From the NCBI RefSeq assembly GCF_900104725.1, contig NZ_LT629758.1, forward strand, positions 4,726,501 through 4,790,500: a stretch of DNA of 64,000 nt. The letters are read 5' to 3'. Positions within the stretch are counted from its first letter, which is position 1. The number at the start of each line of letters is the position of its first letter. Positions 9,143 to 17,479 of this stretch are shown here, one piece after another. The notes under the pieces were generated by a model. It searched no databases. It had not been told where the DNA came from and was given only the letters and a program-made list of their open reading frames with translations. The DNA is from Actinoplanes derwentensis. Lineage in GTDB: Bacteria > Actinomycetota > Actinomycetes > Mycobacteriales > Micromonosporaceae. Position numbers and translations under genes: made by a program.

Positions 9143-10162
9143 CTAGGACGGGACCGGGGTGGGCAGGGGACGGGTGGTCTCGTCGGCCCGGTGGCCGCCA
9201 CGAGGGCCGGCGGCACGGGAGAGCAGGACGCCGGCCGATACCAGGACCAGACCCAGGATCGCGAGCCCGAGGGGCACCCAGAAGCCGAGCAGGTTCAGCA
9301 GGGCCAGGCCGCTCTCGGCCTCCTTGCGGACCGCGTCGAGGGTGGCCTGGTCGTACTGGAGGTCGGCGTCGAAGATGACGACCGGCTGGCCGACGTCGGG
9401 CACCAGCTCGCGGTGCTGCTGTTCGCGGTAGCCGACGATGGCGCCGGTCTCCGGTTCGACCCAGAGGGTGCGGGTGGCCCGGTAGGAGATGGTTCCGCTG
9501 GTGGCTCCGGGTGCCAGGAAGCCGAGCAGTCCGGCCAGGGTCTCCGCGTTCATGTCGGCCGGCTGGTCCGGGATCTGCTGCTGGAATCGGTAGGTGGACA
9601 GGCCGTTGTACTCCTCGGTCGCCTGGTACGCGATCGGCAGCGGCTTGCCCAGGGTGGAGTCCCAGTACTGGTAGGCGCGTTTCTCGGTACCGAACGGGAA
9701 GAGGTAGAGCTGGCCGGCGAAGGCGACGTCTCCGGGGGTGCAGGGCGCCTGGGTCTCGGTGTGGCACTGACCGGCCCACGGCACGGCGGCGCCGGATGCG
9801 CGGTCCAGGGCGACCCGGCTCTCCGCGCTGTTGATCATCTCACCGGTGTCGATCCGGTTGGTGGAGTGATACACGTTCCAGATGATGGTGTCGCCGCCGA
9901 GTTCGGCGGCGGCTTTGAAGTCGGGCTTGATGCCGGTGGTGGATCGCAGTCCGGCGTTCTCGACGACCACCTGCGGCGTCCCGTTCGGCAGCATCTTCGC
10001 CTGCACGAACGACGCGTTCGCGGTCTCGACGACCACGTCCGGGGGCACCAGGTCGAGTGGCACCTTCCGCTGGGACGGCACGATGACCCAGGCGAGCGCC
10101 ATCGCGAGGAGCAGACTGAGGATGCCGAGTCCGAACAGTGTCGCGCCGATGATCCGCTTCAT
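9143..10162 (-). CDS. DUF3068 (PorA-family) membrane-anchored protein, KstR-controlled
   Basis: A 339-residue protein with an N-terminal transmembrane/signal segment (residues about 5-28), a long extracytoplasmic domain with two cysteines in a QCHTETQAPC-type loop, and a C-terminal helix (about 285-308) before a basic cytoplasmic tail. This is the DUF3068 layout, annotated in databases as PorA-family, of unknown function. A match to the KstR operator (10184-10197) lies 21 nt upstream of the start and serves no other gene, which puts it in the sterol regulon. A role at the cell envelope in sterol handling is inference. Confidence 0.75.
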   Translation of the reverse strand: MKRIIGATLFGLGILSLLLAMALAWVIVPSQRKVPLDLVPPDVVVETANASFVQAKMLPNGTPQVVVENAGLRSTTGIKPDFKAAAELGGDTIIWNVYHSTNRIDTGEMINSAESRVALDRASGAAVPWAGQCHTETQAPCTPGDVAFAGQLYLFPFGTEKRAYQYWDSTLGKPLPIAYQATEEYNGLSTYRFQQQIPDQPADMNAETLAGLLGFLAPGATSGTISYRATRTLWVEPETGAIVGYREQQHRELVPDVGQPVVIFDADLQYDQATLDAVRKEAESGLALLNLLGFWVPLGLAILGLVLVSAGVLLSRAAGPRGGHRADETTRPLPTPVPS

Positions 10163-10183
10163 CGAGTCCCCCTGCCAGGAAAG

Positions 10184-10197
10184 TAGAACGCGTTACA
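10184..10197 (-). promoter_or_regulatory. KstR operator upstream of the DUF3068 gene
   Basis: TAGAACGCGTTACA fits TnnAACnnGTTnnA completely. The only start codon it faces is that of the DUF3068 gene at 10162; the other neighbour ends here. Confidence 0.75.
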
Positions 10198-10228
10198 ATC
10201 TACTGCTCCGTAACATCGATGAGAACCC

Positions 10229-10999
10229 CTACGGATGCTGACTGCTGACGGAAATGACCTCACCGGTCAGATAGGACGCGTAGTCACTGGCGAGGAACGC
10301 CACCACGGTCGCCACCTCCCACGGTTCGGCGGCCCGGCCGAACGCCTCCCGCATGGCGAGCAGGTCCAGGTCCACCTGACTCATCACCTTGCTGAGGAAC
10401 GGGTGCGCGGCCAGGCTGGGCGCCACCGCGTTGACCCGGATGCCGTGCGCGGCCACGTCCAGGGCGGCGCACCGGGTGAACGCCATCACCCCGGCCTTGG
10501 CCGCCGCGTAATGGGCCTGACCGGCCTGGGCCCGCCAGCCGAGCACCGAGGCGTTGTTGACGATCGCGCCGCCGGTCCCCTGCGTGATCATCTGCCGCAG
10601 GGCGGCGCGGGTGCAGCGGAAGGTGCCGGTGAGCGTGACGTCGAGAACCAGGTCCCATTCGGCGTCGGACATCTCGGTGACCGGCCGGTTGCCGCCCAGC
10701 CCGGCATTGTTGACCAGGACGTCGAGGCGGCCGTACCGGGAGACCGCCCCGCTGATCAGGCGCTGGACCGCGGCTTCGTCGGTGACGTCGGAGGGGATCG
10801 CCCAGACCCGGCCGGGGTGCACGCCGGAGAGCTGATCGCGGGTCTCGCCGAGCCGGCGCTCATGACTGTCGCCGAGCACCACCCGGGCACCCTCGTCGAG
10901 GCAGCGCCGGGCCACAGCCGAGCCGATCCCGGTGCCGGCGGCGGCGGTGACGACGACGACCTTGCCGGTCAGAAGTCCACGGCCAGGGGGGCCGTTCAT
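10229..10999 (-). CDS. Short-chain dehydrogenase of the HIP pathway (IpdF-like)
   Basis: A 256-residue SDR: Rossmann nucleotide loop TAAAGTGIG near 19-27, NNAG, catalytic Ser in NNASVLG and YAAAK. By position (directly after fadE30, as Rv3559c follows Rv3560c in Mycobacterium tuberculosis) it is likely the dehydrogenase IpdF that acts on hydroxylated HIP-CoA intermediates from rings C/D. Its ATG overlaps the fadE30 stop by 4 bp, indicating translational coupling. It lies under the KstR2-type box at 12167 at the head of this operon. The family call is secure; the pathway step is inferred from synteny. Confidence 0.8.
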   Translation of the reverse strand: MNGPPGRGLLTGKVVVVTAAAGTGIGSAVARRCLDEGARVVLGDSHERRLGETRDQLSGVHPGRVWAIPSDVTDEAAVQRLISGAVSRYGRLDVLVNNAGLGGNRPVTEMSDAEWDLVLDVTLTGTFRCTRAALRQMITQGTGGAIVNNASVLGWRAQAGQAHYAAAKAGVMAFTRCAALDVAAHGIRVNAVAPSLAAHPFLSKVMSQVDLDLLAMREAFGRAAEPWEVATVVAFLASDYASYLTGEVISVSSQHP

Positions 11000-12126
11000 C
11001 GGCGCGGCAATCCCAGCACCCGGTCGGCGATGATGCCCCGCTGGATCTCGTCGGACCCGCCATAGATCGTGTCGGCCCTGCTGAACAGGAAGTAGCGCTG
11101 CCATCGCTCGACGTCCGCCGGAGAACACGCGCCGGAAGCGAGCACGTCCATGGCCAGGTCGCCGAGGCCCTGCCGCCACCGGGTCCAGAGCAGTTTGATC
11201 ACCGACGGGCTGGCCGGCAGGTCCTCCGACAGGCTCCGCAGCGTGTGTGCCCGCAGCACGGTCAGATCGATCCGGGCCCGGGTGAGCCGGCCCCGTAGCG
11301 CCGGATCGCGGGTCGCCCCGGTCCGGCGCGCGACCGTGACCAGGTCGTCGAGGTCGCGCTGGAACCCGACCTGCTGCCCGACGGTGGCCGCGCCGCGTTC
11401 GTAGGCGAGGGTGCCCATGGCGACCTTCCAGCCCTCCCCCGGCGCGCCGACGACCAGATCCGACGACGTGACCGCGTCGTCGAAGAAGACCTCGTTGAAT
11501 TCGCTGTCGCCGGTGAGCTGCCGGATCGGCCGGACCGTGATCCCTGGCTGGCGCATCGGCACGAGCAGGTAGGACAGTCCGGCCGAGCGGTGCCCGCCGG
11601 CCGGCGCGGGCGCGGTGCGGGCCAGCACGAAACACCAGTCGGCGACGTGGGCGAGCGAGGTCCACACCTTCTGCCCGGTGATCACCCAGCGGTCGCCGTC
11701 GAGCCGGGCCCGGGTGGTGAGCCCGGCCAGGTCGGAACCGGCGCCGGGCTCGGAGTAGCCCTGGCACCACAGCTCGTCGACGGCGGCGAGCGCGGGCAGG
11801 AAGCGCTGTTGCTGCGAAGGGGTGCCGTGGTCGATCAGGGTGGGGCCGACCATGGTGGTGCCGATGTGGTCGGGGCGGCTGGGGGCACCGGCTCGGGCGT
11901 ACTCCTCGTGGAAGATCACCTGCCGGGCCAGGGACGCGCCGCGCCCACCGTGCGCCACCGGCCAGGAGAGCGTGGTCCATCCGGCGGCGGCGAGCCGGCG
12001 GGCGAAGGCGAGCCGGGGCGCGAAGGCCTCGCTCTCCCGCCCGACACCGCCGGTGCCGCGCAGCTCGTCGGTGAGATTGGCTTCCAGCCATTCGCGAACC
12101 TCGATGCGGAACGCCTCGTCCGGCAC
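10996..12126 (-). CDS. fadE30: Acyl-CoA dehydrogenase FadE30 (HIP-CoA dehydrogenase)
   Basis: FadE30 introduces a double bond into the propionyl side chain of HIP-CoA, the C/D-ring product of sterol breakdown. The sequence parallels mycobacterial FadE30: FHEEYARA.AP, LWCQGYSEPGAGSDLA, GQKVWTSLAH..WCFVLART, LSYLLVP, EFNEVFFDDA, VVGAPG.GW.VAM.TL..ERG and the C-terminal FSRADTIYGGS.EIQR. GTG 12126 (376 residues) is chosen because GGGAGGAG lies 6 nt before it; longer in-frame starts would run into the operator. It is transcribed divergently from fadD3. Confidence 0.9.
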   Translation of the reverse strand: MPDEAFRIEVREWLEANLTDELRGTGGVGRESEAFAPRLAFARRLAAAGWTTLSWPVAHGGRGASLARQVIFHEEYARAGAPSRPDHIGTTMVGPTLIDHGTPSQQQRFLPALAAVDELWCQGYSEPGAGSDLAGLTTRARLDGDRWVITGQKVWTSLAHVADWCFVLARTAPAPAGGHRSAGLSYLLVPMRQPGITVRPIRQLTGDSEFNEVFFDDAVTSSDLVVGAPGEGWKVAMGTLAYERGAATVGQQVGFQRDLDDLVTVARRTGATRDPALRGRLTRARIDLTVLRAHTLRSLSEDLPASPSVIKLLWTRWRQGLGDLAMDVLASGACSPADVERWQRYFLFSRADTIYGGSDEIQRGIIADRVLGLPRR

Positions 12127-12166
12127 TGGCGCCTCCTCCCGGATCACGCGTAGGCTCACGATACCG

Positions 12167-12180
12167 ACCAAGCACTTGCT
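12167..12180. promoter_or_regulatory. KstR2-type operator in the fadE30/fadD3 divergon
   Basis: ACCAAGCACTTGCT matches the KstR2 pattern AnCAAGnnCTTGnT at every fixed position. It lies in the 84-bp gap between the divergent fadE30 and fadD3 starts, the location where mycobacterial KstR2 controls the HIP genes. The kstR2 gene is not in this window. Confidence 0.85.
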
Positions 12181-12210
12181 TGGTAAGCCCTTCCATAGGG
12201 GGAGGACTTG

Positions 12211-13680
12211 ATGGAGACCATCCCGGCGGCCGTGGCGCACGCTGCGCGCGAATTCGGCAGGGAACCCGCACTTGTCGACCCGGGTGTGCGCCGCTACGAC
12301 TTCACCCAGCTGCACGACGAGGTCCGCACGGTGGCCGGCGCCCTGATCGCGAACGGCATTCAGCCCGGCGACCGGGTCGCGCTGTGGGCACCGAACAGCG
12401 CGAAATGGGTGCTCGCCGCGCTCGGCGTCTGGAGCGCGGGAGCGGTTCTGGTGCCGATCAACATGCGGTTCACCGGCCCGGAGGCGGACGAGATCCTGCG
12501 CCGCAGCGGCGCCCGGGGGCTGATCGTGACCGGCCCGTTCCTGGGCACCGACCGGTTGGCGTCGCTGACCGGGACACCACCGTTCGTGCTGACGCTGCCC
12601 AAGTGGGACTCGTTTCTCAACCTGAGATCAACAGACCCATTGCCGGCGGTACGACCGGACGACCTCAGTGACATCCTCTACACCTCCGGCACCACCGGCC
12701 GCAGCAAGGGCGCGATGAGCGCACACCGGCAGTCCCTGGGCGTGGCCCGGGCCTGGGCCGAGATCGGCGGCCTGAGTGTCCGCGACCGCTACCTGGTGGT
12801 GAACCCGTTCTTCCACAGCTTCGGACTCAAAGCCGGCCTGCTGGCGTGCCTGGTCAGCGGCGTGACGATCGTGCCGCAGGCGGTGTTCGACGTGCCGCGC
12901 AGCCTCGACCTGATCGAGCATGAGCTGATCTCGGTGCTGCCGGGCCCGCCGACGCTCTACATCGGGCTGCTGGATCATCCGGCCCGGACCACACGGCGGC
13001 TGGGTTCGTTGCGGCTGGCGGTCACCGGTGCGGCGACGGTGCCGCCGGTGCTCGTCGACCGGATCCGCAACGAGCTGGGGTTCGCGACCGTGCTCACCGC
13101 GTACGGGCTGACCGAAGCAGTAGTGGCCACCATGTGCCGGCCGGGCGACGACACCCGGACCGTGGCGACCACCTGCGGGCGGGCCGCCGCCGGATTCGAC
13201 GTGCGGATCGGGGAGAAGGACGGTGAGGTGCTGCTGCGCGGGCCGAACCTGATGCTCGGTTACCTGGACGACCCGGAGGCCACCGCCGAGGCGATCGACG
13301 CCGACGGCTGGCTGCACACCGGTGACGTCGGCGAACTCGACTCCGACGGCAATCTGCGGATCACCGACCGGCTCAAGGACATGTACATCTGCGGCGGCTT
13401 CAACGTCTACCCGGCCGAGGTCGAACGGGCGCTCGCCGCACTGCCGGCCGTCGCCGAGGTGGCGGTGGTGGGTGTGCCGGACGAACGGCTCGGCGAGGTC
13501 GGCCGGGCGTTCGTGGTCCCCCGGCCCGGGACGGATCTGGACACCGCGGCAGTGATCGGTTTCTGCCGGGAACGGCTCGCCGGATACAAGGTGCCCCGGT
13601 CGGTGGTCGTGACCGGCGAACTGCCGCACAACGCGAGCGGGAAGGTCCTCAAATATCTGCTGAGGGAGGAGAGCCGGTGA
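12211..13680 (+). CDS. fadD3: HIP-CoA ligase FadD3
   Basis: FadD3 activates the HIP acid (C/D-ring remnant) with ATP and CoA, the entry step of the KstR2-controlled pathway. The 489-residue product is a standard ANL adenylating enzyme: P-loop YTSGTTGRSKGAM near 150-162, then A5 AYGLTE, A7 GWLHTGDVG, A8 RLKDMYICGGFNVYPAEVE and the terminal lysine motif NASGKVLK. ATG 12211 follows AGGGGGAGGA. The gene order fadE30 < > fadD3 with the KstR2-type box between them supports the call over a generic FadD. Its stop overlaps the crotonase start (GTGA). Confidence 0.9.
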   Translation: METIPAAVAHAAREFGREPALVDPGVRRYDFTQLHDEVRTVAGALIANGIQPGDRVALWAPNSAKWVLAALGVWSAGAVLVPINMRFTGPEADEILRRSGARGLIVTGPFLGTDRLASLTGTPPFVLTLPKWDSFLNLRSTDPLPAVRPDDLSDILYTSGTTGRSKGAMSAHRQSLGVARAWAEIGGLSVRDRYLVVNPFFHSFGLKAGLLACLVSGVTIVPQAVFDVPRSLDLIEHELISVLPGPPTLYIGLLDHPARTTRRLGSLRLAVTGAATVPPVLVDRIRNELGFATVLTAYGLTEAVVATMCRPGDDTRTVATTCGRAAAGFDVRIGEKDGEVLLRGPNLMLGYLDDPEATAEAIDADGWLHTGDVGELDSDGNLRITDRLKDMYICGGFNVYPAEVERALAALPAVAEVAVVGVPDERLGEVGRAFVVPRPGTDLDTAAVIGFCRERLAGYKVPRSVVVTGELPHNASGKVLKYLLREESR

Positions 13681-14513
13681 CCGATGTGGTGCTCTACGAG
13701 CGCCGGGGCCCGGTCGCGCTCGTCACGATGAACCGCCCGCGTTACCGCAACGCGCAGAACTCGGCGATGACCTATGCACTCGACGACGCGTTCACCCGGG
13801 CCGTCGACGACGACGCGGTGAAGGTGATCGTGCTGGCCGGAGCCGGGGAGCATTTCTCCGCCGGGCACGACATCGGCACTCCGGAACGGGACGCCGACAC
13901 GTCCTTTCCGCGGCGGGCGGTCACCTGGTGGGATCACACCGGAAAAGAAGGGGCGGATCGGCGGTACGCCCGGGAGATCGAGGTCTATCTGGGCATGTGC
14001 CGGCGGTGGCGGGAGTCACCGAAACCGTCGATCGCCATGGTGCAGGGCGCGTGTGTGGCCGGTGGGCTGATGCTGGCCTGGGTGTGCGATCTGATCGTGG
14101 CGGCCGAGGACGCGTTCTTCGCCGATCCGGTGCTGCGGATGGGCATTCCCGGCGTGGAGTATTTCGCGCACCCCTGGATGCTGGGTCCGCGATTCGCGCG
14201 GGAGGTGCTTTTCACCGGCGACCGATTCGCCGCCTCCCGGGCGTACGAGATAGGCATGGTCAATCGGGTCGTGCCCCGCGCGGACCTGGAGGCCACCGCT
14301 CTCGCTCTCGCGGCGCGGATCGCGGAGATGCCGCCGTTCGGGCTGGCGCTCGCGAAACGGGCGGTGAACGTGTGCGAGGACCAGATGGGAATGCGCGCCG
14401 GAATGGACTCGGTGTTCGGGCTGCATCACGTCGCGCACTCACACAACGCCGAGGTCACCGCCGATCCGCTCGCCGGGCTGGACGCGAAGTCGATGAAGAG
14501 GGCCGCCCGGTGA
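13677..14513 (+). CDS. Enoyl-CoA hydratase/isomerase (crotonase) family, atypical active site
   Basis: A 278-residue crotonase with oxyanion-hole elements HFSAGHDI (near 60-67) and GACVAGG (near 124-130). Aligned by eye with rat enoyl-CoA hydratase, the two catalytic glutamates are replaced: Glu144 by Met in AGGLMLAW and Glu164 by Val in DPVLRMG. A Glu in PGVEYF may serve instead. It therefore may be a hydrolase, isomerase or other crotonase chemistry. It is embedded by 4-bp overlaps between fadD3 and fadE31, so it very likely acts on a HIP-derived CoA ester. Confidence 0.8.
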   Translation: MTDVVLYERRGPVALVTMNRPRYRNAQNSAMTYALDDAFTRAVDDDAVKVIVLAGAGEHFSAGHDIGTPERDADTSFPRRAVTWWDHTGKEGADRRYAREIEVYLGMCRRWRESPKPSIAMVQGACVAGGLMLAWVCDLIVAAEDAFFADPVLRMGIPGVEYFAHPWMLGPRFAREVLFTGDRFAASRAYEIGMVNRVVPRADLEATALALAARIAEMPPFGLALAKRAVNVCEDQMGMRAGMDSVFGLHHVAHSHNAEVTADPLAGLDAKSMKRAAR

Positions 14514-15586
14514 ACCTGGATCTGGATCCGGCGGCCGTCGCTTTCCGGGACGATACGCGCAGATGGCTGGCGGCCAATGTCCCGGCCACTGCCCTGCCAC
14601 CGGTGGAGACGTTCGCCGGTGACGCGGCCCACCGGGATTGGGAGCGCCGGCTCGCGGAGGCCGGTCTGGCGGCGATCTCCTGGCCCCTCGAATACGGCGG
14701 ACGAGCCGCGCCGGCCCTGCACGCGCTGCTTTTCGACGAGGAGTATCACGCGGCCGGCGCACCCGTACGCATCGGGCAGAACGGTCTGTTCCTGCTCGCG
14801 CCGACGTTGCTCGCGCACGGGACCCCGCAACAGTGCGCGCGCGTTCTGCCGCCGATGGCCCGCGGCGATCAGGTGTGGGCGCAGGCCTGGTCGGAACCGT
14901 CGGCCGGAAGTGATCTGGCGGCCGTTCGCTCGACGGCCCGCAAGGTCGACGGCGGGTGGCTGCTGTCCGGGCAGAAGACGTGGAGTTCGCGGGCGGTCGT
15001 CGCAGACCGGGCTTTCGGGCTGTTCCGTTCCGGCGCCGGGGAACGGCACCGCGGGCTCACCTATCTGATGTTCCCGCTGCGCGAACCCGGAGTGATTGTC
15101 CGGCCCATTCGGCAACTCGACGGCGCCGCCGGTTTCGCGGAGATCTTCCTCGATGACGTGTTCGTTCCGGACGCCGACGTGATCGGGGCGCCCGGGGACG
15201 GCTGGCGGGTCGCGATGAGCACCGCCGGACATGAGCGGGGATTGTCGCTGCGTGGTCCGGGACGATTCACCGCGTCGGCTGCCCGGCTGATCGAACTCGG
15301 TCGCACCCGGCGGGTGGCGGACTCCTGGATCCGGGCCCGGGCCTACCGGATGCAGGCTTACGCGTCGCTGGACGAGCCGGTCGCGCCGAGCGCCACCAAA
15401 CTGTTCTGGTCCGAACTCGACGTCGCGCTGCACGAGACCGCCCTGGACCTGCTCGGGCCGCTCGCCGAAATCGAAGCCGACTGGTCCGCCGGTTATCTGT
15501 TCGCGCTGGCCGGGCCGATCTATGCCGGGACCAACGAGATCCAGCGGAACATTCTCGCGCAGCGGGAGCTGGGGCTGCCGCGATGA
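14510..15586 (+). CDS. Acyl-CoA dehydrogenase, FadE31-like
   Basis: A 358-residue full-length acyl-CoA dehydrogenase with WPLEYGGR, AQAWSEPSAGSDLA, SGQKTWSSRA, IFLDDVFVP and C-terminal IYAGTNEIQRN. GTG 14510 overlaps the crotonase stop. It is followed by two shorter FadE genes in the same order as fadE31-fadE32-fadE33 downstream of fadD3 in Mycobacterium tuberculosis. In steroid catabolism such genes encode heteromeric alpha2-beta2 dehydrogenases; pairing with one of the two downstream products is likely. The name rests on synteny and general similarity. Confidence 0.8.
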   Translation: MNLDLDPAAVAFRDDTRRWLAANVPATALPPVETFAGDAAHRDWERRLAEAGLAAISWPLEYGGRAAPALHALLFDEEYHAAGAPVRIGQNGLFLLAPTLLAHGTPQQCARVLPPMARGDQVWAQAWSEPSAGSDLAAVRSTARKVDGGWLLSGQKTWSSRAVVADRAFGLFRSGAGERHRGLTYLMFPLREPGVIVRPIRQLDGAAGFAEIFLDDVFVPDADVIGAPGDGWRVAMSTAGHERGLSLRGPGRFTASAARLIELGRTRRVADSWIRARAYRMQAYASLDEPVAPSATKLFWSELDVALHETALDLLGPLAEIEADWSAGYLFALAGPIYAGTNEIQRNILAQRELGLPR

Positions 15587-16509
15587 GACTCGTGCCGTCG
15601 GCGGAGCAGCGCGGGTTCGCGGACGCCTTGCACGACCTGCTCTCCGACGCGGACGTGGCCGGGATCTCGGCGGCCTGGGCGGACGGTGACACCCAACCGG
15701 GGCGGCGGTTGTGGGCGGCGTTCGGTGAGATCGGCGTGACCGGCCTGCTGACCGGTCCCGAGCCCGGCGGACCGGACGATCTCGTGGTCGCCGCGGAGGA
15801 ACTGGGACATCACGCCGTACCCGGGCCGGTCGCCGAATCGATCGCGGCAGCGCCCCTGCTGGCCGGCGACCGGTGGCTGCCGGAACTCGCCGCCGGACGG
15901 ATCATCGTGACGCTGGCCGCGCCGCCCTGGCTGCCGCTGGCCGTCGACGGGGACACCGCCGACCTGGTCCTGTTCGTCACCGGCGACGGGATCCGGTCCG
16001 GGCGGCCCGGGGCGGTGCACGCGTCCCCGCATCCGGCACGACGGCTGGCCGAGGTCCGGCCCGGTGACATCCTGGCCACCGGCCGCCCGGTGCGGCACGC
16101 CCTGGAACTCGGGGTGCTCGCCTGCTCGGCGCAACTACTCGGGGCCGGGCGGGCGCTGCTGGAGATGTCCATCGCGTACGCGACGACCCGCAGCCAGTTC
16201 GGCCGGCCGGTCGGCGCTTTCCAGGCGGTGCAGCATCGGCTCGCGGACGTGTCGGTGGCGCTGACGTTCGCCCGGCCGCTGCTGCACGCGGCGGCGGTCA
16301 CCGTGTGCCCGGAGGACGTCTCGGCGGCCAAGGTGGCCTGCGGGGAGGCGGCCGTACTCGCGGCCCGGGCGGCGCTGCAGGTGCACGGTGCGATCGGGTT
16401 CACCGCCGAGTTCGAGCTGAGCCGCTGGCTGACCCTGGTGCAGGTGCTGCACCGGTCGTGGGGCACCGCCGACCAGCACCGGGACCGGATCCTTCAGGAG
16501 TTGCCATGA
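15583..16509 (+). CDS. Acyl-CoA dehydrogenase, FadE32-like (short subunit)
   Basis: A 308-residue acyl-CoA dehydrogenase paralogue, shorter in the N-terminal and middle domains. The flavin-contact motif TRSQFGRPVGAFQAVQH is near 203-219, and VHGAIGFTAEFELSRW carries the position used as catalytic base in this group. Its length matches mycobacterial FadE32 (about 320 residues). ATG 15583 overlaps the previous stop (ATGA). It is probably a subunit of a heteromeric dehydrogenase for an opened HIP-CoA intermediate. Confidence 0.75.
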   Translation: MRLVPSAEQRGFADALHDLLSDADVAGISAAWADGDTQPGRRLWAAFGEIGVTGLLTGPEPGGPDDLVVAAEELGHHAVPGPVAESIAAAPLLAGDRWLPELAAGRIIVTLAAPPWLPLAVDGDTADLVLFVTGDGIRSGRPGAVHASPHPARRLAEVRPGDILATGRPVRHALELGVLACSAQLLGAGRALLEMSIAYATTRSQFGRPVGAFQAVQHRLADVSVALTFARPLLHAAAVTVCPEDVSAAKVACGEAAVLAARAALQVHGAIGFTAEFELSRWLTLVQVLHRSWGTADQHRDRILQELP

Positions 16510-17441
16510 GTGCGGAACAGGCCGCGTTGCGGGACTCGGTGCGGAGGCTGCTCGCGGGCCACGGCGACGATCCAGGGCTGTGGGGGCGGCTCTGCGAACA
16601 GATCGGCGTCGGCGGGCTGACGGTTCCCGAGGAGTACGGCGGATCCGGGGCCACCCTGGCCGAGGCGTCGGTCGTGCTGGAGGAGTGCGGGCGCGTACTC
16701 AGTCCCGTACCCGCTCTGGGGTCTCTGCTGGCGAGTCACGCCCTGCAAGGCGCCGGACCGGAGACCCGGGCCAGGCTGCTGCCTCCGCTGTGTGCCGGTG
16801 ATCGGATCGTGGCGCTCGCATGGCACGGTTCCGCCGTCGTCACCGGCGACCGGATCACCGGGACGTTCCGCGATGTCCTCGACACCGCCGCCGCGGACAC
16901 TCTGCTGATCGCGACGGCCGGTGAGATCGCCGAGGTGACCGGTGCCGTCCTGGAGCCGCAGAACACGCTCGACCTGAGCCGGCCGCTCACCATGGTGCGC
17001 CTGGACGAGGCCCCGATCGTGTGGCGAGACGCATCTCACACCGTCCCCGGACTGCGGGATCTGGCGTGTTCTGCACTGGCCGCCGAACAGGTCGGTACAG
17101 CCGAGCGCGCTCTCGAACTGACAGTCGAGTATGTGAAGGTCAGGCACCAGTTCGGGCGCCCGATCGGCTCGTTCCAGGTGCTGCAGCATCGACTCGCCGA
17201 CCTGTACGTGCGCGTCCAGGCAGCTCGCTCCGTAATCACCGACCCCACAGTCGGCAAGGTCTGGTGCTCGGAGACACTCCGGGCGGTCGCCGCCGAGATG
17301 ACCCAGATGCACGGCGGCATCGCCATCACCTGGGAACATGACGCCCACCGCTACCTGCGCCGGGCCTGGGCGTCGGCGGAGCTCTTCGGCTCACCGGCCG
17401 AACACGTCGCCCGATTGGCCCCGGAATTTCTGGACACCTGA
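16506..17441 (+). CDS. Acyl-CoA dehydrogenase, FadE33-like (short subunit)
   Basis: A 311-residue short acyl-CoA dehydrogenase with VPEEYGGSG, VRHQFGRPIGSFQVLQH and HGGIAITWEHDAHRYLRRA, the last containing the presumed catalytic Glu. ATG 16506 overlaps the upstream stop. It is the last gene of the fadD3 operon and is followed by a 38-bp gap and an unrelated kinase. Order and size correspond to fadE33 (Rv3564). In the pairing model one of FadE31/32/33 supplies catalytic residues and another structural FAD contacts. Confidence 0.75.
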   Translation: MSAEQAALRDSVRRLLAGHGDDPGLWGRLCEQIGVGGLTVPEEYGGSGATLAEASVVLEECGRVLSPVPALGSLLASHALQGAGPETRARLLPPLCAGDRIVALAWHGSAVVTGDRITGTFRDVLDTAAADTLLIATAGEIAEVTGAVLEPQNTLDLSRPLTMVRLDEAPIVWRDASHTVPGLRDLACSALAAEQVGTAERALELTVEYVKVRHQFGRPIGSFQVLQHRLADLYVRVQAARSVITDPTVGKVWCSETLRAVAAEMTQMHGGIAITWEHDAHRYLRRAWASAELFGSPAEHVARLAPEFLDT

Positions 17442-17479
17442 CCGGCGGGCCACGGCCCCCGGCCAACTAGCATGATCCG

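Noticed and set aside
8162..10186. A 674-codon plus-strand frame over cyp125 and the DUF3068 gene
   Set aside because: Shadow frame: it shares sequence with CYP125 and is antisense to DUF3068, and has no family motif.
10229..12271. One long frame joining the SDR and the region upstream of it
   Set aside because: Only the part from ATG 10999 encodes the SDR; the rest is the wrong frame of fadE30, which is real by its motifs.
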